64,000 nucleotides of DNA from Streptomyces sp. NRRL B-24484 (GCF_000717715.1 NZ_JOAI01000003.1:124001-188000); one strand, 5' to 3'. Positions 49,013 to 57,167 are shown, counted from the first letter of the stretch. The notes: generated from the sequence alone by a model not told the origin. Program-made: numbers and translations.

Positions 49013-50725
49013 TCAACGCCCCTGGAGGGACTTGACGTTGTCGCCGAAGGTCCAGCCCTTCGAGCCGTCCCAGTTGATCGACCAGGTCATGAGTCCCTTC
49101 AGCGAGCCGCCGAAGGCGTTCCACGACTGGCCGACCAGGCTCGGTGCCATGTAGCCGCCGCCCGCGCCGGACTGGGCCGGCAGACCGGGGACCTGCTTGT
49201 CGTAGGGCACCTTGATGGTGGTGCCCTGGATCACCAGGCCGTTGTTCAGGCAGGTGGTCTGCGCGGTGAAGCCCTGGACGGTGCCCGCCTGGTAGGAGTC
49301 GCCCGAGCAGCCGTACATGCTGCCGTTGTAGTACTGCATGTTCAGCCACCAGAGGCGGCCGTTGTCGACGTACTTATTGATGATCGGCAGGTAGGCGCCC
49401 CAGATCGAGCCGTAGGTGACGCTTCCGCCGGTGACGTACGCGGTCTCGGGGGCCATGGTGAGTCCGAAGCCCGCGGGCATCTGGGCGAGCACGCCGTCGA
49501 TGATGCGCATCAGGTTGGACTGGGAGGCGGACAGCGTGGTGATGGAGCCGCTGCCGGAGAGGCCGGTCTCGATGTCGATGTCGATCCCGTCGAAGTTGTA
49601 CTTCTTGAGGATCGGGACGACGGTCGCGACGAACCGGTCGGCCACGGTGCTGGAGCTCAGGTCGATGCCTGCGGCGGCGCCGCCGATCGACATCAGGAGC
49701 GTCGCGCCGGCCGCCTTGGCCTGGCACATCTCGGCGGGGGTCGAGACCTTGACGCCGGCGTCCATGCCGTCCTGCCACAGGACGGTGCCGTCCGAGAGGA
49801 TGACCGGGAAGGCGGCGTTGATGACGTTGTAGCCGTGCGCGGCGATCCGGCTGTCCGTGATCGGGACCCAGCCCATGCCGGGGTGCACGCCGTTGGAGGC
49901 GCCGTCCCAGTTCTCCCAGTAGCCCTGCAGGACCTTGCCGGCCGGCTTCGGCTTCGTGGGGCAGGTGTCGCCGGTCGAACTGCCGCTGGGCGAGGCGCTG
50001 GTGGACGGGCTGGTCGAGGGGCTGGTGCTGGTGGACGGCGAGGCGCTGGTGCTGGGCGGGGCGCTGGTCGAGGGGCTGGTGCTGGTGGACGGCGAGGGGC
50101 TGCTGCCACCGGGGCCGGTGAGGGAGACGTCGTCGGCGTAGTAGGCGGGCTGGCCGTACCAGCCGTGCACGTAGACGGTCACCGAGGTGGTGGTCGCGCC
50201 GGTGGTGAAGCTGACGCTGAGCTGGCCGTACGAGGCGTTGTTCGGCGTCCAGGTGGACGGGGCGGTGGTGAGGCCGGTGCCGGTGGCACCCAGGTAGACG
50301 TAGCTGCCCTGGACGTAGGCGCTCAGCGTGTACTGGGAGTTGGGCTGCACGCTGATGGTCTGCGCGCACTGGGCGGTGTCCTGGCCGGTCGGCGTGGCCT
50401 TGAGCGCGGAGGCGCCGGCGTGCACCGGGCTGCCGACGGCCGCACCGGAGCCGCCGGAGCAGGTCCAGCCGGAGAGTCCGTTCTCGAAGCCGGAGTTGGC
50501 GATCAGGTTGGTGGTGGCGGCCCCGGCCGTGACGGAGCCGGCCACGGCGATGCCGCCGCCGATGACGGCGGCGGCGCTGACCGCGGCGACGGCGCGGCGC
50601 AGGACGGGCGATCCGTGCCGGGGGCCGCGGGTCCGGTTCACCTGCCGGGCGCGTTCGCGGGCGGGTCCCGGACGGGGGTCGAGGTCTCCCGACGGGCGTG
50701 GAGTGGCCGACCTTCGACGGAACAT
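49013..50725 (-). CDS. Secreted GH18 chitinase with N-terminal CBM and Ser/Thr linker
   Basis: A 570-residue exported enzyme. A basic leader and hydrophobic signal (residues 42-70) precede a carbohydrate-binding beta-sandwich, about 72-205 (NLIANSGFENGLSGWTCSGG). Next come a Ser/Pro/Thr linker, about 207-252, and a GH18 catalytic domain from about 262. The motif is DGIDIDIE with acid E386. Substrate-cleft blocks are VLQGYWENWDG, LLMSIGGAAAG, MAPETAYV and QYYNGS. It ends GLMTWSINWDGSKGWTFGDNVK. It hydrolyses chitin outside the cell. GGAAGGGAG precedes ATG 50725. A DasR-type site and promoter lie upstream. Confidence 0.95.
   Translation of the reverse strand: MFRRRSATPRPSGDLDPRPGPARERARQVNRTRGPRHGSPVLRRAVAAVSAAAVIGGGIAVAGSVTAGAATTNLIANSGFENGLSGWTCSGGSGAAVGSPVHAGASALKATPTGQDTAQCAQTISVQPNSQYTLSAYVQGSYVYLGATGTGLTTAPSTWTPNNASYGQLSVSFTTGATTTSVTVYVHGWYGQPAYYADDVSLTGPGGSSPSPSTSTSPSTSAPPSTSASPSTSTSPSTSPSTSASPSGSSTGDTCPTKPKPAGKVLQGYWENWDGASNGVHPGMGWVPITDSRIAAHGYNVINAAFPVILSDGTVLWQDGMDAGVKVSTPAEMCQAKAAGATLLMSIGGAAAGIDLSSSTVADRFVATVVPILKKYNFDGIDIDIETGLSGSGSITTLSASQSNLMRIIDGVLAQMPAGFGLTMAPETAYVTGGSVTYGSIWGAYLPIINKYVDNGRLWWLNMQYYNGSMYGCSGDSYQAGTVQGFTAQTTCLNNGLVIQGTTIKVPYDKQVPGLPAQSGAGGGYMAPSLVGQSWNAFGGSLKGLMTWSINWDGSKGWTFGDNVKSLQGR
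50013..50097. repeat. Direct repeat coding the chitinase linker
   Basis: An exact 31-bp direct repeat (50013-50043 and 50067-50097, 54-bp period) within further degenerate copies encodes the STSTSPSTS-type linker. Such tracts are prone to expansion and contraction. Confidence 0.85.
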
Positions 50726-50832
50726 GCTGTGCTCCCTTCCCGCCGGGCGTCATGGGCATGCCAGTGCACGCGTGGGGGCGTGACGGCCGGCTGCGGGTGA
50801 GGTGGGGACATGTGGGGGCTGTGCCGGTCCGG

Positions 50833-50876
50833 ATCGTAGGAGGGGCGACAGAGCGCGTCAATAGGTCTGGACCAAT
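50833..50876 (-). promoter_or_regulatory. Chitinase promoter with DasR-type (dre) site
   Basis: On the minus strand, -35 TTGACG (50861-50856) and -10 TACGAT (50838-50833) are 17 bp apart. Abutting the -35 is ATTGGTCCAGACCTAT (50876-50861), a near match to the dre consensus A(G/C)TGGTCTAGACCA(G/C)T. The leader to ATG 50725 is about 100 nt. This implies control by DasR and GlcNAc signalling. Confidence 0.85.
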
Positions 50877-51022
50877 TACGGGGGGCGCAGCCCGGCCGAG
50901 CACCTCCGGTGCAGGCACGTTCCCCTGTACGGAGGGACCGATGAGTGGCGGCCGACAGCAGCCGGGGCGATCCGATCCGTCCTCAGCGCGTCCGGCCCGA
51001 GCGCCCGTTGTACGGTCGGGCA

Positions 51023-51931
51023 GTGATCGACTCCTCCCCCGTGCGCCTCGCGACCTTCAACGTGCTGCACGGGCGGCAGCTCCTGGCCGACGGCCGCCCC
51101 TCACCGGCGACCGCCGGCACCGTGCAGCCGCTCGTCGAGGCCGTCGCGTCCCTGGACGCCGACGTGGTGGCGCTGCAGGAGCTGGACCGCTTCCAGGAGC
51201 GTTCGGGCCGTGCGGACCAGCCGCGCGCGATCGCCGAGGCGACCGGCGCCGCGGACTGGCGCTACGCCTCGGCGTTCCACGCCCGGTCCGTGCCCGGCCG
51301 GAGCTGGGTCCGCGACCCGTCCGAGCCGGGCCTGCGGGTGTACGGTCCACCCGGCGCGGGCCACGACGGCGAGGTCCCCTCGCACGGTGTCGCGCTGCTG
51401 TCCCGGCTGCCCGTCCTGAGCTGGCGGGCCCGGCGGTTCGGCGCGCCTCCCGTCGCGCTGCCGCTGCCGGTGGCGGGGCGGGCCGGCCTCACCGTGATCC
51501 GCGACCACCCGCGCGCGGCGCTGGCCGCCGTGCTGGAGGGGCGGCGCGGCCCGTTCACAGCCGTCGCCCTGCACCTGTCGTTCGTCCCGGGGTGGAACGT
51601 CCGCCAACTGCTCGCCGTGCACCGCTGGATCTCCGACCTGCCGCGGCCGCACGTCCTGCTGGGCGACCTCAACCTCCTCGGCACGGTGCCCGTCGCCACG
51701 CTCCGGGCGGCCGAACTCCTCGCGCCGCCGAGACCGCCGGCGCCCCGGCCCGGCTGGCGCGCCCTGGCCCGCGCCCGGACCTTCCCCGCGCACCGCCCGC
51801 TGGTCCAGCTCGACCACGTCCTCGCGGCCGGCCTCCCCACGGCCCCCGGCCCGCACCGGCCGGAACCGGTGCGGGCACCCAGGACGCCGGTCTCGGACCA
51901 CCGCCCCCTGTGGGTCGAGCTCCCGCTGTAG
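51023..51931 (+). CDS. Endonuclease/exonuclease/phosphatase family protein
   Basis: A 302-residue EEP-fold hydrolase. It opens RLATFNVLHGRQL (catalytic Asn), then DADVVALQELDRFQERSGR (metal Glu), GVALLSRLPVLSWRAR, VALHLSFVPGWNVRQL, VLLGDLNLL (GDLN catalytic Asp/Asn) and a final SDHRPLWVEL (catalytic SDH). All active-site motifs are present. No signal peptide is seen. The GTG start at 51023 lies six bases after TACGGT, so the mRNA may be leaderless. The substrate could be a phospholipid, inositol phosphate or nucleic acid. Confidence 0.92.
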   Translation: MIDSSPVRLATFNVLHGRQLLADGRPSPATAGTVQPLVEAVASLDADVVALQELDRFQERSGRADQPRAIAEATGAADWRYASAFHARSVPGRSWVRDPSEPGLRVYGPPGAGHDGEVPSHGVALLSRLPVLSWRARRFGAPPVALPLPVAGRAGLTVIRDHPRAALAAVLEGRRGPFTAVALHLSFVPGWNVRQLLAVHRWISDLPRPHVLLGDLNLLGTVPVATLRAAELLAPPRPPAPRPGWRALARARTFPAHRPLVQLDHVLAAGLPTAPGPHRPEPVRAPRTPVSDHRPLWVELPL

Positions 51932-52033
51932 CCCCGTCGGCCCGCCCCGATCCGCCCCGCCCGCAGCTTCCTCCTACAGCCCGCCCCGCCCCGCCCACGC
52001 ACCGTCCGACCCGCAGGCGTTACCGTCAATTGC

Positions 52034-52062
52034 CTGACATGACGTCATATTTCCTCTAGCCT
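52034..52062 (+). promoter_or_regulatory. Likely promoter of the RiPP operon with palindrome ATGACGTCAT
   Basis: A -35-like CTGACA (52034-52039) and -10-like TAGCCT (52057-52062) are 17 bp apart, about 43 bp before the precursor start. The perfect palindrome ATGACGTCAT (52039-52048) lies in the spacer and could bind a repressor. Confidence 0.5.
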
Positions 52063-52104
52063 CGAAGTGTTGTGATGACAGTGCAGTGCTCCAGGGGGTT
52101 GATC

Positions 52105-52314
52105 ATGGATGCCACCAGAACCATCACGTCAGAACTGCTGACACGCGACGACCTACCGCTCGGCCTGGCGATCGTCCAGGAGGTCTCGGAACTCGACGAT
52201 CCGCCCGGCGGCGCCGTTCGACTGGGCCAGCCCACGGACGTGCGATGGAGGACATGGGTTCAGACGAGCCCGGGCGACAACGACCAGGCGAACATCGACC
52301 ACCACTTTGACTAG
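52105..52314 (+). CDS. Graspetide-type RiPP precursor peptide
   Basis: A 69-residue peptide starting MDATRTITSELLTRDD. A leader-like middle (LPLGLAIVQEVSELDDPPGG, VRLGQPTD) leads to a C-terminal core TWVQTSPGDNDQANIDHHFD. The core is rich in Thr/Ser and Asp, resembling the 'T-x-T-S..D-x-D..DxDFD' tails of ATP-grasp-target (TgmA-like) precursors, in which side-chain hydroxyls are esterified to Asp/Glu. AGGGGG eight bases before ATG 52105 sets the start. The stop overlaps the ATP-grasp gene start (TTGACTAG), so the two are coupled. Confidence 0.75.
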   Translation: MDATRTITSELLTRDDLPLGLAIVQEVSELDDPPGGAVRLGQPTDVRWRTWVQTSPGDNDQANIDHHFD

Positions 52315-53335
52315 CCGGACGCCGCCCGGCCGCCCGCTGATCGTGACCGATGAGCTGGAGGGTCCGGTCGAGCGGGTGTGCGAGCTTCTCTCCGACCGCG
52401 GGATCGAGCCCGTCGTGATCCGGCCCTCGATGCTGGGTAGCGGATCGCTCGGCCTGACGGTCCGATCGTGCGGAGCGCAGAGTCACGCCGAGTTCCGCTC
52501 CGCCACCTCGGCGGCCCCGATCGTCGTGGACGCCGGCACTCGCATCTGGTGCCGCCGCCCCGCCTATCCGGGACAGCACCAGCCACTGGATCCGGACGCC
52601 GAGGTCTCGTACTTCATCCGCGCCCAGTACCGGTCGGCACTCGACTCCCTGTACTCCACAGGCGCCGAGTGGATGAACGACCACGCTGCCGAACGACTCC
52701 TGGACCAGAACAAGCCGCTGCAGAACCACCTCGCCGCCCGAGCCGGCCTGACCACCATCCCGACCCTGTGCACGGACGATCCGGAAGCCTTCCGAGACTT
52801 CGTCCGGGACCTGCCGGGCGGTGGCGATGTCGCGATCAAGGCACCGGCCGCCTGGCTGGCCGCAGTGGTGGACGAGGACCGATCGGTCGGGACGTTCACC
52901 CGACGATTCACCCGATCGGAGGCGCTCGCGCTCGCGGGCGGCGTCGCAAAGGCGCCGGTACTCGTGCAGCCCTACGTCGACAAGGACTTCGAACTCCGGG
53001 TCACCGTGGTCGGCCGACAGGTGTTCACCTGCCGGATCGACTCACAGCTGAGCGAGGTCGCGTCGGTCGACTGGCGACACTACGACCTGGCCCGCACACC
53101 GCACTCGCCCCACCGGCTCGACACCGACACCGAGGAGGGACTGCTGCGCTTCATGGACCGCTCGGGACTGCGGTACGCGGCGGTCGACCTCATCGTGACT
53201 CCACGCGGCGACACCGTGTTCGTGGAAGCGAATCCGAGCGGACAGTACACCTGGATCGAGGCGCTCACCGGGCTGCCGATCAGCGCGGCCATCGCATCGT
53301 GGCTGACGCGAACCGCCGGCCCCACCAGCGGCTGA
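52307..53335 (+). CDS. ATP-grasp ribosomal peptide maturase (graspetide ligase)
   Basis: A 342-residue ATP-grasp ligase of the MvdD/TgmB type. The N-terminal pre-ATP-grasp half has RPLIVTDELEGPVERVCELL and ends near WCRRPAYPG. Then come NKPLQNHLAARAGLTTIPTL, GDVAIKAPAAW (ATP-binding Lys), VLVQPYVDKDFELRVTVVG and RIDSQ. The Mg-binding block is YAAVDLIVTPRGD and VFVEANPSGQYTWIE (E-x-N). TTG 52307 overlaps the precursor stop; no better start precedes the first strand. It would form macrolactone or macrolactam crosslinks in the precursor. A partner methyltransferase is not seen. Confidence 0.88.
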   Translation: MTSRTPPGRPLIVTDELEGPVERVCELLSDRGIEPVVIRPSMLGSGSLGLTVRSCGAQSHAEFRSATSAAPIVVDAGTRIWCRRPAYPGQHQPLDPDAEVSYFIRAQYRSALDSLYSTGAEWMNDHAAERLLDQNKPLQNHLAARAGLTTIPTLCTDDPEAFRDFVRDLPGGGDVAIKAPAAWLAAVVDEDRSVGTFTRRFTRSEALALAGGVAKAPVLVQPYVDKDFELRVTVVGRQVFTCRIDSQLSEVASVDWRHYDLARTPHSPHRLDTDTEEGLLRFMDRSGLRYAAVDLIVTPRGDTVFVEANPSGQYTWIEALTGLPISAAIASWLTRTAGPTSG

Positions 53336-53455
53336 GGTTCCGGGACGGAATCGGGGCGAGCGCCGACCACGCGAGCGCGGGTCGGCGGAGGTGCAGGACG
53401 GACCAGCACCCCCACCGACCATGCTCAAAGACTCACGACAGCTGAACAGGCACCC

Positions 53456-53698
53456 TCAGCCGTCGCCCTTTTTCATGCCACAAACGACGCAGGTCGTTGT
53501 TCCGTGATTGACCCCCTGACAGTTGGCACAGGTCCAGTTCGAGATGGTTCCCTGACCCTTGAGCACGAAGTCCTCCCGGAGTCGACAGGCATTCCCTGAA
53601 CGATACAGGAGGAATCCGCGAGAAGCATGGACAATTTTCCACCCACGCCGATCGGCCACTTCCGTTCGAATCTGACCAACAGGCAAAGATTCCGACAT
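53456..53698 (-). CDS. RanBP2-type zinc-finger miniprotein
   Basis: An 80-residue protein. The N-terminal part (SLPVGQIRTEVADRRGWKIV) is followed by a short beta region (FLLYRSGNACRLRED). The C-terminal zinc finger is NWTCANCQGVNHGTTTCVVCGM: W-x-C-x2-C-x3-N-x5-C-x2-C, the exact RanBP2/NZF pattern best known from eukaryotic ubiquitin- and RNA-binding proteins. GGGGG lies just before the start; an overlapping frame from ATG 53702 loses the motif. It is convergent with the ATP-grasp gene. A role in peptide or RNA binding is an inference. Confidence 0.7.
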   Translation of the reverse strand: MSESLPVGQIRTEVADRRGWKIVHASRGFLLYRSGNACRLREDFVLKGQGTISNWTCANCQGVNHGTTTCVVCGMKKGDG

Positions 53699-53819
53699 TC
53701 ATCCCCCGTGAACGAGTATTCGATCGACTTTTCCTCTTGCATCGCGCACGCTACGGCTGCACCCTGTTGAGTCCGGCCGCATCAGCTGTGACCGGGATCA
53801 ATGCCATGGGGAGACTTCA

Positions 53820-54248
53820 TTGCGCGTTTCCGGCTTCGACCTCCACACCAATCTGGGCATTCAGCAGGCCGCCCAAGTATTTCGGGACACATCGAATTCG
53901 ATGTTCAGCGGCACGGCCAAGCTGGCTGCGAACATTCGACGCTTTTCCGGGCAGATGACGGACGCCCAGAGGATCAATTTCTTCACACCGCGTGACGACG
54001 ATGCATTCGCCGCACTGAACGAGGACAAGGAGGACTTCGCGGTCGGCGCCTCGATCCCGAAGGCACTCGGGACCGGGGGAGGTGTCGTGACGATCCACCT
54101 CTACGTCTGGGACCGGGGCGCCCGCAGGGAGCTGTGCCTGCGGGCGCCTTGCTCCATCGGAAACACCAATGCCACTCGACGGGCCTTGGAGACCTTCGTC
54201 GACACCTACCGAGCCGAAGATCCCGAGCTGATCGCCCACCAGATCTAG
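53820..54248 (+). CDS. Hypothetical protein of the accessory island
   Basis: A 142-residue soluble protein. GGGGAGA before TTG 53820 supports this start. It has LHTNLGIQQAAQVFRDTSNS, FSGTAKLAANIRRFSGQMTD and FFTPRDDDAFAALNEDKEDFAVGASI, then VVTIHLYVWDRGARRELCLRAP and a C-terminal helix. Codon use is visibly less GC3-extreme than in the flanking chromosome, as in the preceding island genes. I do not recognise a family. It diverges from the zinc-finger gene, and a strong terminator closes it at 54286. Confidence 0.7.
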   Translation: MRVSGFDLHTNLGIQQAAQVFRDTSNSMFSGTAKLAANIRRFSGQMTDAQRINFFTPRDDDAFAALNEDKEDFAVGASIPKALGTGGGVVTIHLYVWDRGARRELCLRAPCSIGNTNATRRALETFVDTYRAEDPELIAHQI

Positions 54249-54285
54249 ACGCACTCCCTCGAATCGCGCCGGAGGGCACCGGGAG

Positions 54286-54330
54286 TGCCGGCGGATCGCC
54301 CTCGTGCGGCGCGAGGACGATCCGCCGGCA
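54286..54330. terminator. Bidirectional hairpin ending the island
   Basis: 13-bp perfect outer stem (54286-54298 with 54318-54330) plus a 5-bp inner stem CCTCG/CGAGG, between convergent stops at 54248 and 54456. Confidence 0.88.
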
Positions 54331-54455
54331 TCCGGGGTGGCCGCGCAGCGGACACGGCTCGCCCCTGCGGCCGGACGCCGTCCCGCCCGCCGGTCTCGCG
54401 AGAGCGGGTCCTCGGGACGCTCGGGACACGCACGCGCGGAGCCGCGCTGCCCCGG

Positions 54456-55958
54456 TCAGGTCGAGGCGGGGTGCTCGACGACGATCTCGCGCTTGAGGAT
54501 CTTGCCGGTGGCGCCCTTGGGGAGCTGCTCGGTGAAGGTGACGATCCGGGGGTACTTGTAGGCGGCGACGCGGCGCCTGACGTGCTCGCGGATCAGGTCG
54601 GCCGTGGTGTGCGCGCCCTCCCGGAGGACGATCACGGCGGCGATCTCCTCGCCGTGGTGCTCGTGCGGGACGCCGACGACCGCGGCCTCGGCCACCGCCG
54701 GGTGCTCGTACAGCACCTCCTCGACCTCCCTCGGGTAGACGTTGTAGCCGCCGCGGATGATCAGGTCCTTCTTGCGGTCGACGATGTGGAAGTAGCCGTC
54801 CTCGTCGACCCGGGCCAGGTCGCCGCTGTGGAACCAGCCGTCCTGGAAGGCCTCCGCGGTCGCGTCCGGCCGGTTCCAGTACCCCTTCATGACGTTCTCG
54901 CCGCGGATGGCGATCTCGCCGACCTCACCCGGTCCGGCCGGGGTGCGGTCGGCGGTCACGAGTCTGATTTCCACACCGCGGACCGGGAGGCCGATCGAGC
55001 CGGGCCGGCGGGGCCGGCCGGGGTGGTTGAACGAGGCCACCGGGGCGGTCTCGGAGAGTCCGTAGCCCTCCAGCACGACGGTGCCGAAGGTGCGCTCGAA
55101 GGTGTGCAGCACCTCGACGGGCAGCGCGGCGCCGCCCGACACGGCCAGCCGCAGCTGCGGGCGGTCGTGGCCTTCGGGCGCGGCGGTGTTGAGCAGCGCG
55201 GTGTACATGGTGGGGACGCCGAGGAACACCGTGACGCCGTCCCGCCGGAGGATCTCCAGGGCCTGCCGCGGGTCGAACCGCGGCAGCAGGGTGAGGGCGG
55301 CGCCGGCCGCGACGGCGGCGTTCATCGCGCAGGTCTGGCCGAAGGCGTGGAACAGCGGGAGGCCGCCGAACAGCACGTCGTCCGGGCCGAGTTCGAAGAG
55401 CGTCTCAACGCAGGTGAGGGCGTTGCTCAGCAGGTTGTGGTGGGTGAGTTCGGCGCCCTTCGGCGTCCCCGTGGTGCCCGAGGTGTAGAGGATCACCGCG
55501 GTGTCGTCGGCGGCCCGCTCGGCGACGCCGTGCAGCGGCGGGATGCTGCCGATCAGGGTGTCGAAGGCGGTGGCCTCGACGACCAGGCTGCCGACCCCGG
55601 CGTCCGCGGCGGCCTCGGCCACCTCGTAGGCGTACGGCGGTGCGGTCAGGACGGTGCGGGCGCCGGAGTCCCTCAGGACGAAGGCCATCTCACGGGCCTT
55701 CAGCAACGGGTTCATCGGCACCGCGACGGCGCCGGTGCGCAGCACGGCGTAGTAGGCGACGGGGAAGAGCGCGACGTTGGGCAGGACGAGGGCGACCCGG
55801 TCGCCCGGGCGGACGCCGTCGGCGTGCAGCAGGGCGGCGAGCCGGGCGCTGGCGTCCTCCAGCCGGGTGTAGGTGAGGGCGGTCGTGTCCTGCCGGACGG
55901 CGGTCCGTTCCCCGTGGTCGCGGGCCGCGGTCACCAGGAGCGAGGCGAGGTTGGTCAT
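54456..55958 (-). CDS. Acyl-CoA ligase (AMP-binding, long-chain type)
   Basis: A 500-residue ANL-superfamily ligase with the P-loop ILYTSGTTGTPKGAELTHHN, aromatic/acyl pocket GLPLFHAFGQTCAMN, VLEGYGLSETAPV (A5), GWFHSGDLARVDEDGYFHIVDRKKDLIIRGGYNVYP (A7-A8) and catalytic Lys in LPKGATGKILKREI (A10). The length and motifs fit medium- or long-chain fatty-acid or dicarboxylic/aryl acid ligases; substrate choice cannot be read. ATG 55958 overlaps the dioxygenase stop by 4 nt. The pair is driven from the promoter at 57168-57232 shared in design with the BKACE operon. Confidence 0.93.
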   Translation of the reverse strand: MTNLASLLVTAARDHGERTAVRQDTTALTYTRLEDASARLAALLHADGVRPGDRVALVLPNVALFPVAYYAVLRTGAVAVPMNPLLKAREMAFVLRDSGARTVLTAPPYAYEVAEAAADAGVGSLVVEATAFDTLIGSIPPLHGVAERAADDTAVILYTSGTTGTPKGAELTHHNLLSNALTCVETLFELGPDDVLFGGLPLFHAFGQTCAMNAAVAAGAALTLLPRFDPRQALEILRRDGVTVFLGVPTMYTALLNTAAPEGHDRPQLRLAVSGGAALPVEVLHTFERTFGTVVLEGYGLSETAPVASFNHPGRPRRPGSIGLPVRGVEIRLVTADRTPAGPGEVGEIAIRGENVMKGYWNRPDATAEAFQDGWFHSGDLARVDEDGYFHIVDRKKDLIIRGGYNVYPREVEEVLYEHPAVAEAAVVGVPHEHHGEEIAAVIVLREGAHTTADLIREHVRRRVAAYKYPRIVTFTEQLPKGATGKILKREIVVEHPAST

Positions 55959-57052
55959 GGCGTGGTCTCCTTCGGGCCGAGCCGGCGGCGGCTCTGGGGC
56001 GGGAGGCGGACCGTGCGGTCCGCCGGGTGCGGCGGGGCGATCACGTCGCGGGGCGGGACGCCGCCGCGGCCGGGGCCGGTGTCGGCCCGGTGCGGGTCCG
56101 TCCACAGGGCGGGCGGCAGCGGCCTGCCCCGGTGCAGGGCGAGCCAGAGCCGCAGCAGGTGGCGGCGGTGTCCCGGGCCGTCCCGGTAGGCGGAGCGGGA
56201 GTGCAGGACGGCGAGGTTGTTGACCAGCAGCAGGTCGCCGGCCTCCGGGTCGAGGTCGAGCCGGGCGGCCGGGGAGGTGGCGGACTCGTCGATCAGGTCG
56301 AACAGTTCGGTGTCGGCAGGTTCGAGCCGCGGGGCGTCGGGGAAGCGCTGTGCGGACTCCAGGTGGCAGCGGTGGTAGCGCAGGCTGAGCCGGTCCGCGT
56401 GCCAGCAGGCGAGGGGCACGGTGTCGTAGGGGCGTTCGCCGGGGCCGTGCTCCTCCCTGCGGTCCACGGCGTAGCGGCGGTAGAGGCGGCGTGCCAGGTC
56501 GGGTCGGCGGGCCAGGACGGTGTTGTGGACGGTGGCGGCGCTCGCCAGGCCGATCCGGCCGCCCGCGGCGGCGGGGCGCAGGCAGAGCAGGGCGAGGACG
56601 TCCGAGCCGTCGGTGTGGAACCCGAGGGCGGTGCGGGTCTGGTAGCCGCGGGTGGCGGGATCGGCCATCGTCCGGCCGGTGTCGCGGACGTGGCCGAGCA
56701 GGTGGCCGGCGGCGTTCTGGGAGACGGGTGCGCCGAGGTGTCGGCCGATCCCCCAGAGGAGGGTGCCGGCCGCGGCCTGGTCGTACCGGTCGACGGGCAC
56801 GCCCTTCACCAGGGCGAAGCCCCGGCCGTTCTCCAATTCGTCGGCGATGCGGTCGAGTTCGGTGGCGAGGGTCGGCAGGGGGAAGTCGGCCGCGGTGGAC
56901 CGCAGCAGGGTGGTGCCGCGACCGCGGGCGGTGTGCAGTGCGGCGTCCAGTTCGGCGAGGTGGGCCGGTGACAGCCGGACGGTCCACTCGTCGCGGCCGG
57001 CCAGGTCCGGGCCGTGCCAGGCGGCCGGGCCGGTCAGGGGCGCGTGCAGCAT
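55955..57052 (-). CDS. TauD/TfdA-family 2-oxoglutarate dioxygenase
   Basis: A 365-residue Fe(II)/2-oxoglutarate oxygenase. ELENGRGFALVKGVPVDRYD opens the core. The facial triad is H146-x-D148 in LGFHTDGSD with distal H284 in LAVLHSRSAYRDGPGHRRHLLRLWL, where the Arg residues bind 2-oxoglutarate. It belongs to the group containing gamma-butyrobetaine-hydroxylase- and clavaminate-synthase-like enzymes, and hydroxylation of a carboxylic acid is likely. It is first in a two-gene unit with the acyl-CoA ligase, so it may feed a hydroxylated acid to CoA activation or the reverse. Confidence 0.88.
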   Translation of the reverse strand: MLHAPLTGPAAWHGPDLAGRDEWTVRLSPAHLAELDAALHTARGRGTTLLRSTAADFPLPTLATELDRIADELENGRGFALVKGVPVDRYDQAAAGTLLWGIGRHLGAPVSQNAAGHLLGHVRDTGRTMADPATRGYQTRTALGFHTDGSDVLALLCLRPAAAGGRIGLASAATVHNTVLARRPDLARRLYRRYAVDRREEHGPGERPYDTVPLACWHADRLSLRYHRCHLESAQRFPDAPRLEPADTELFDLIDESATSPAARLDLDPEAGDLLLVNNLAVLHSRSAYRDGPGHRRHLLRLWLALHRGRPLPPALWTDPHRADTGPGRGGVPPRDVIAPPHPADRTVRLPPQSRRRLGPKETTP

Positions 57053-57167
57053 GCCGTGGGCTCCTTCCGTGTCGTCCTCCGCGCCGTTGCCGGCCCGCGG
57101 TCACGCCGGGCGGAGGGGGCGGGGGTCCGTGGCGGACCCGTTGGTCGACCGGCTCGGCGGTGGTGCA

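Noticed and set aside
53433..53702. Alternative minus-strand frame starting ATG 53702
   Set aside because: It shares the same ribosome-binding site, but its translation lacks the zinc-finger pattern and looks random. The 53698 frame carries the full motif.
52105..54248. Integrative element around the RiPP island
   Set aside because: Codon use differs from the flanks, but there is no integrase, transposase, tRNA-derived att repeat or flanking direct repeat that I can see.
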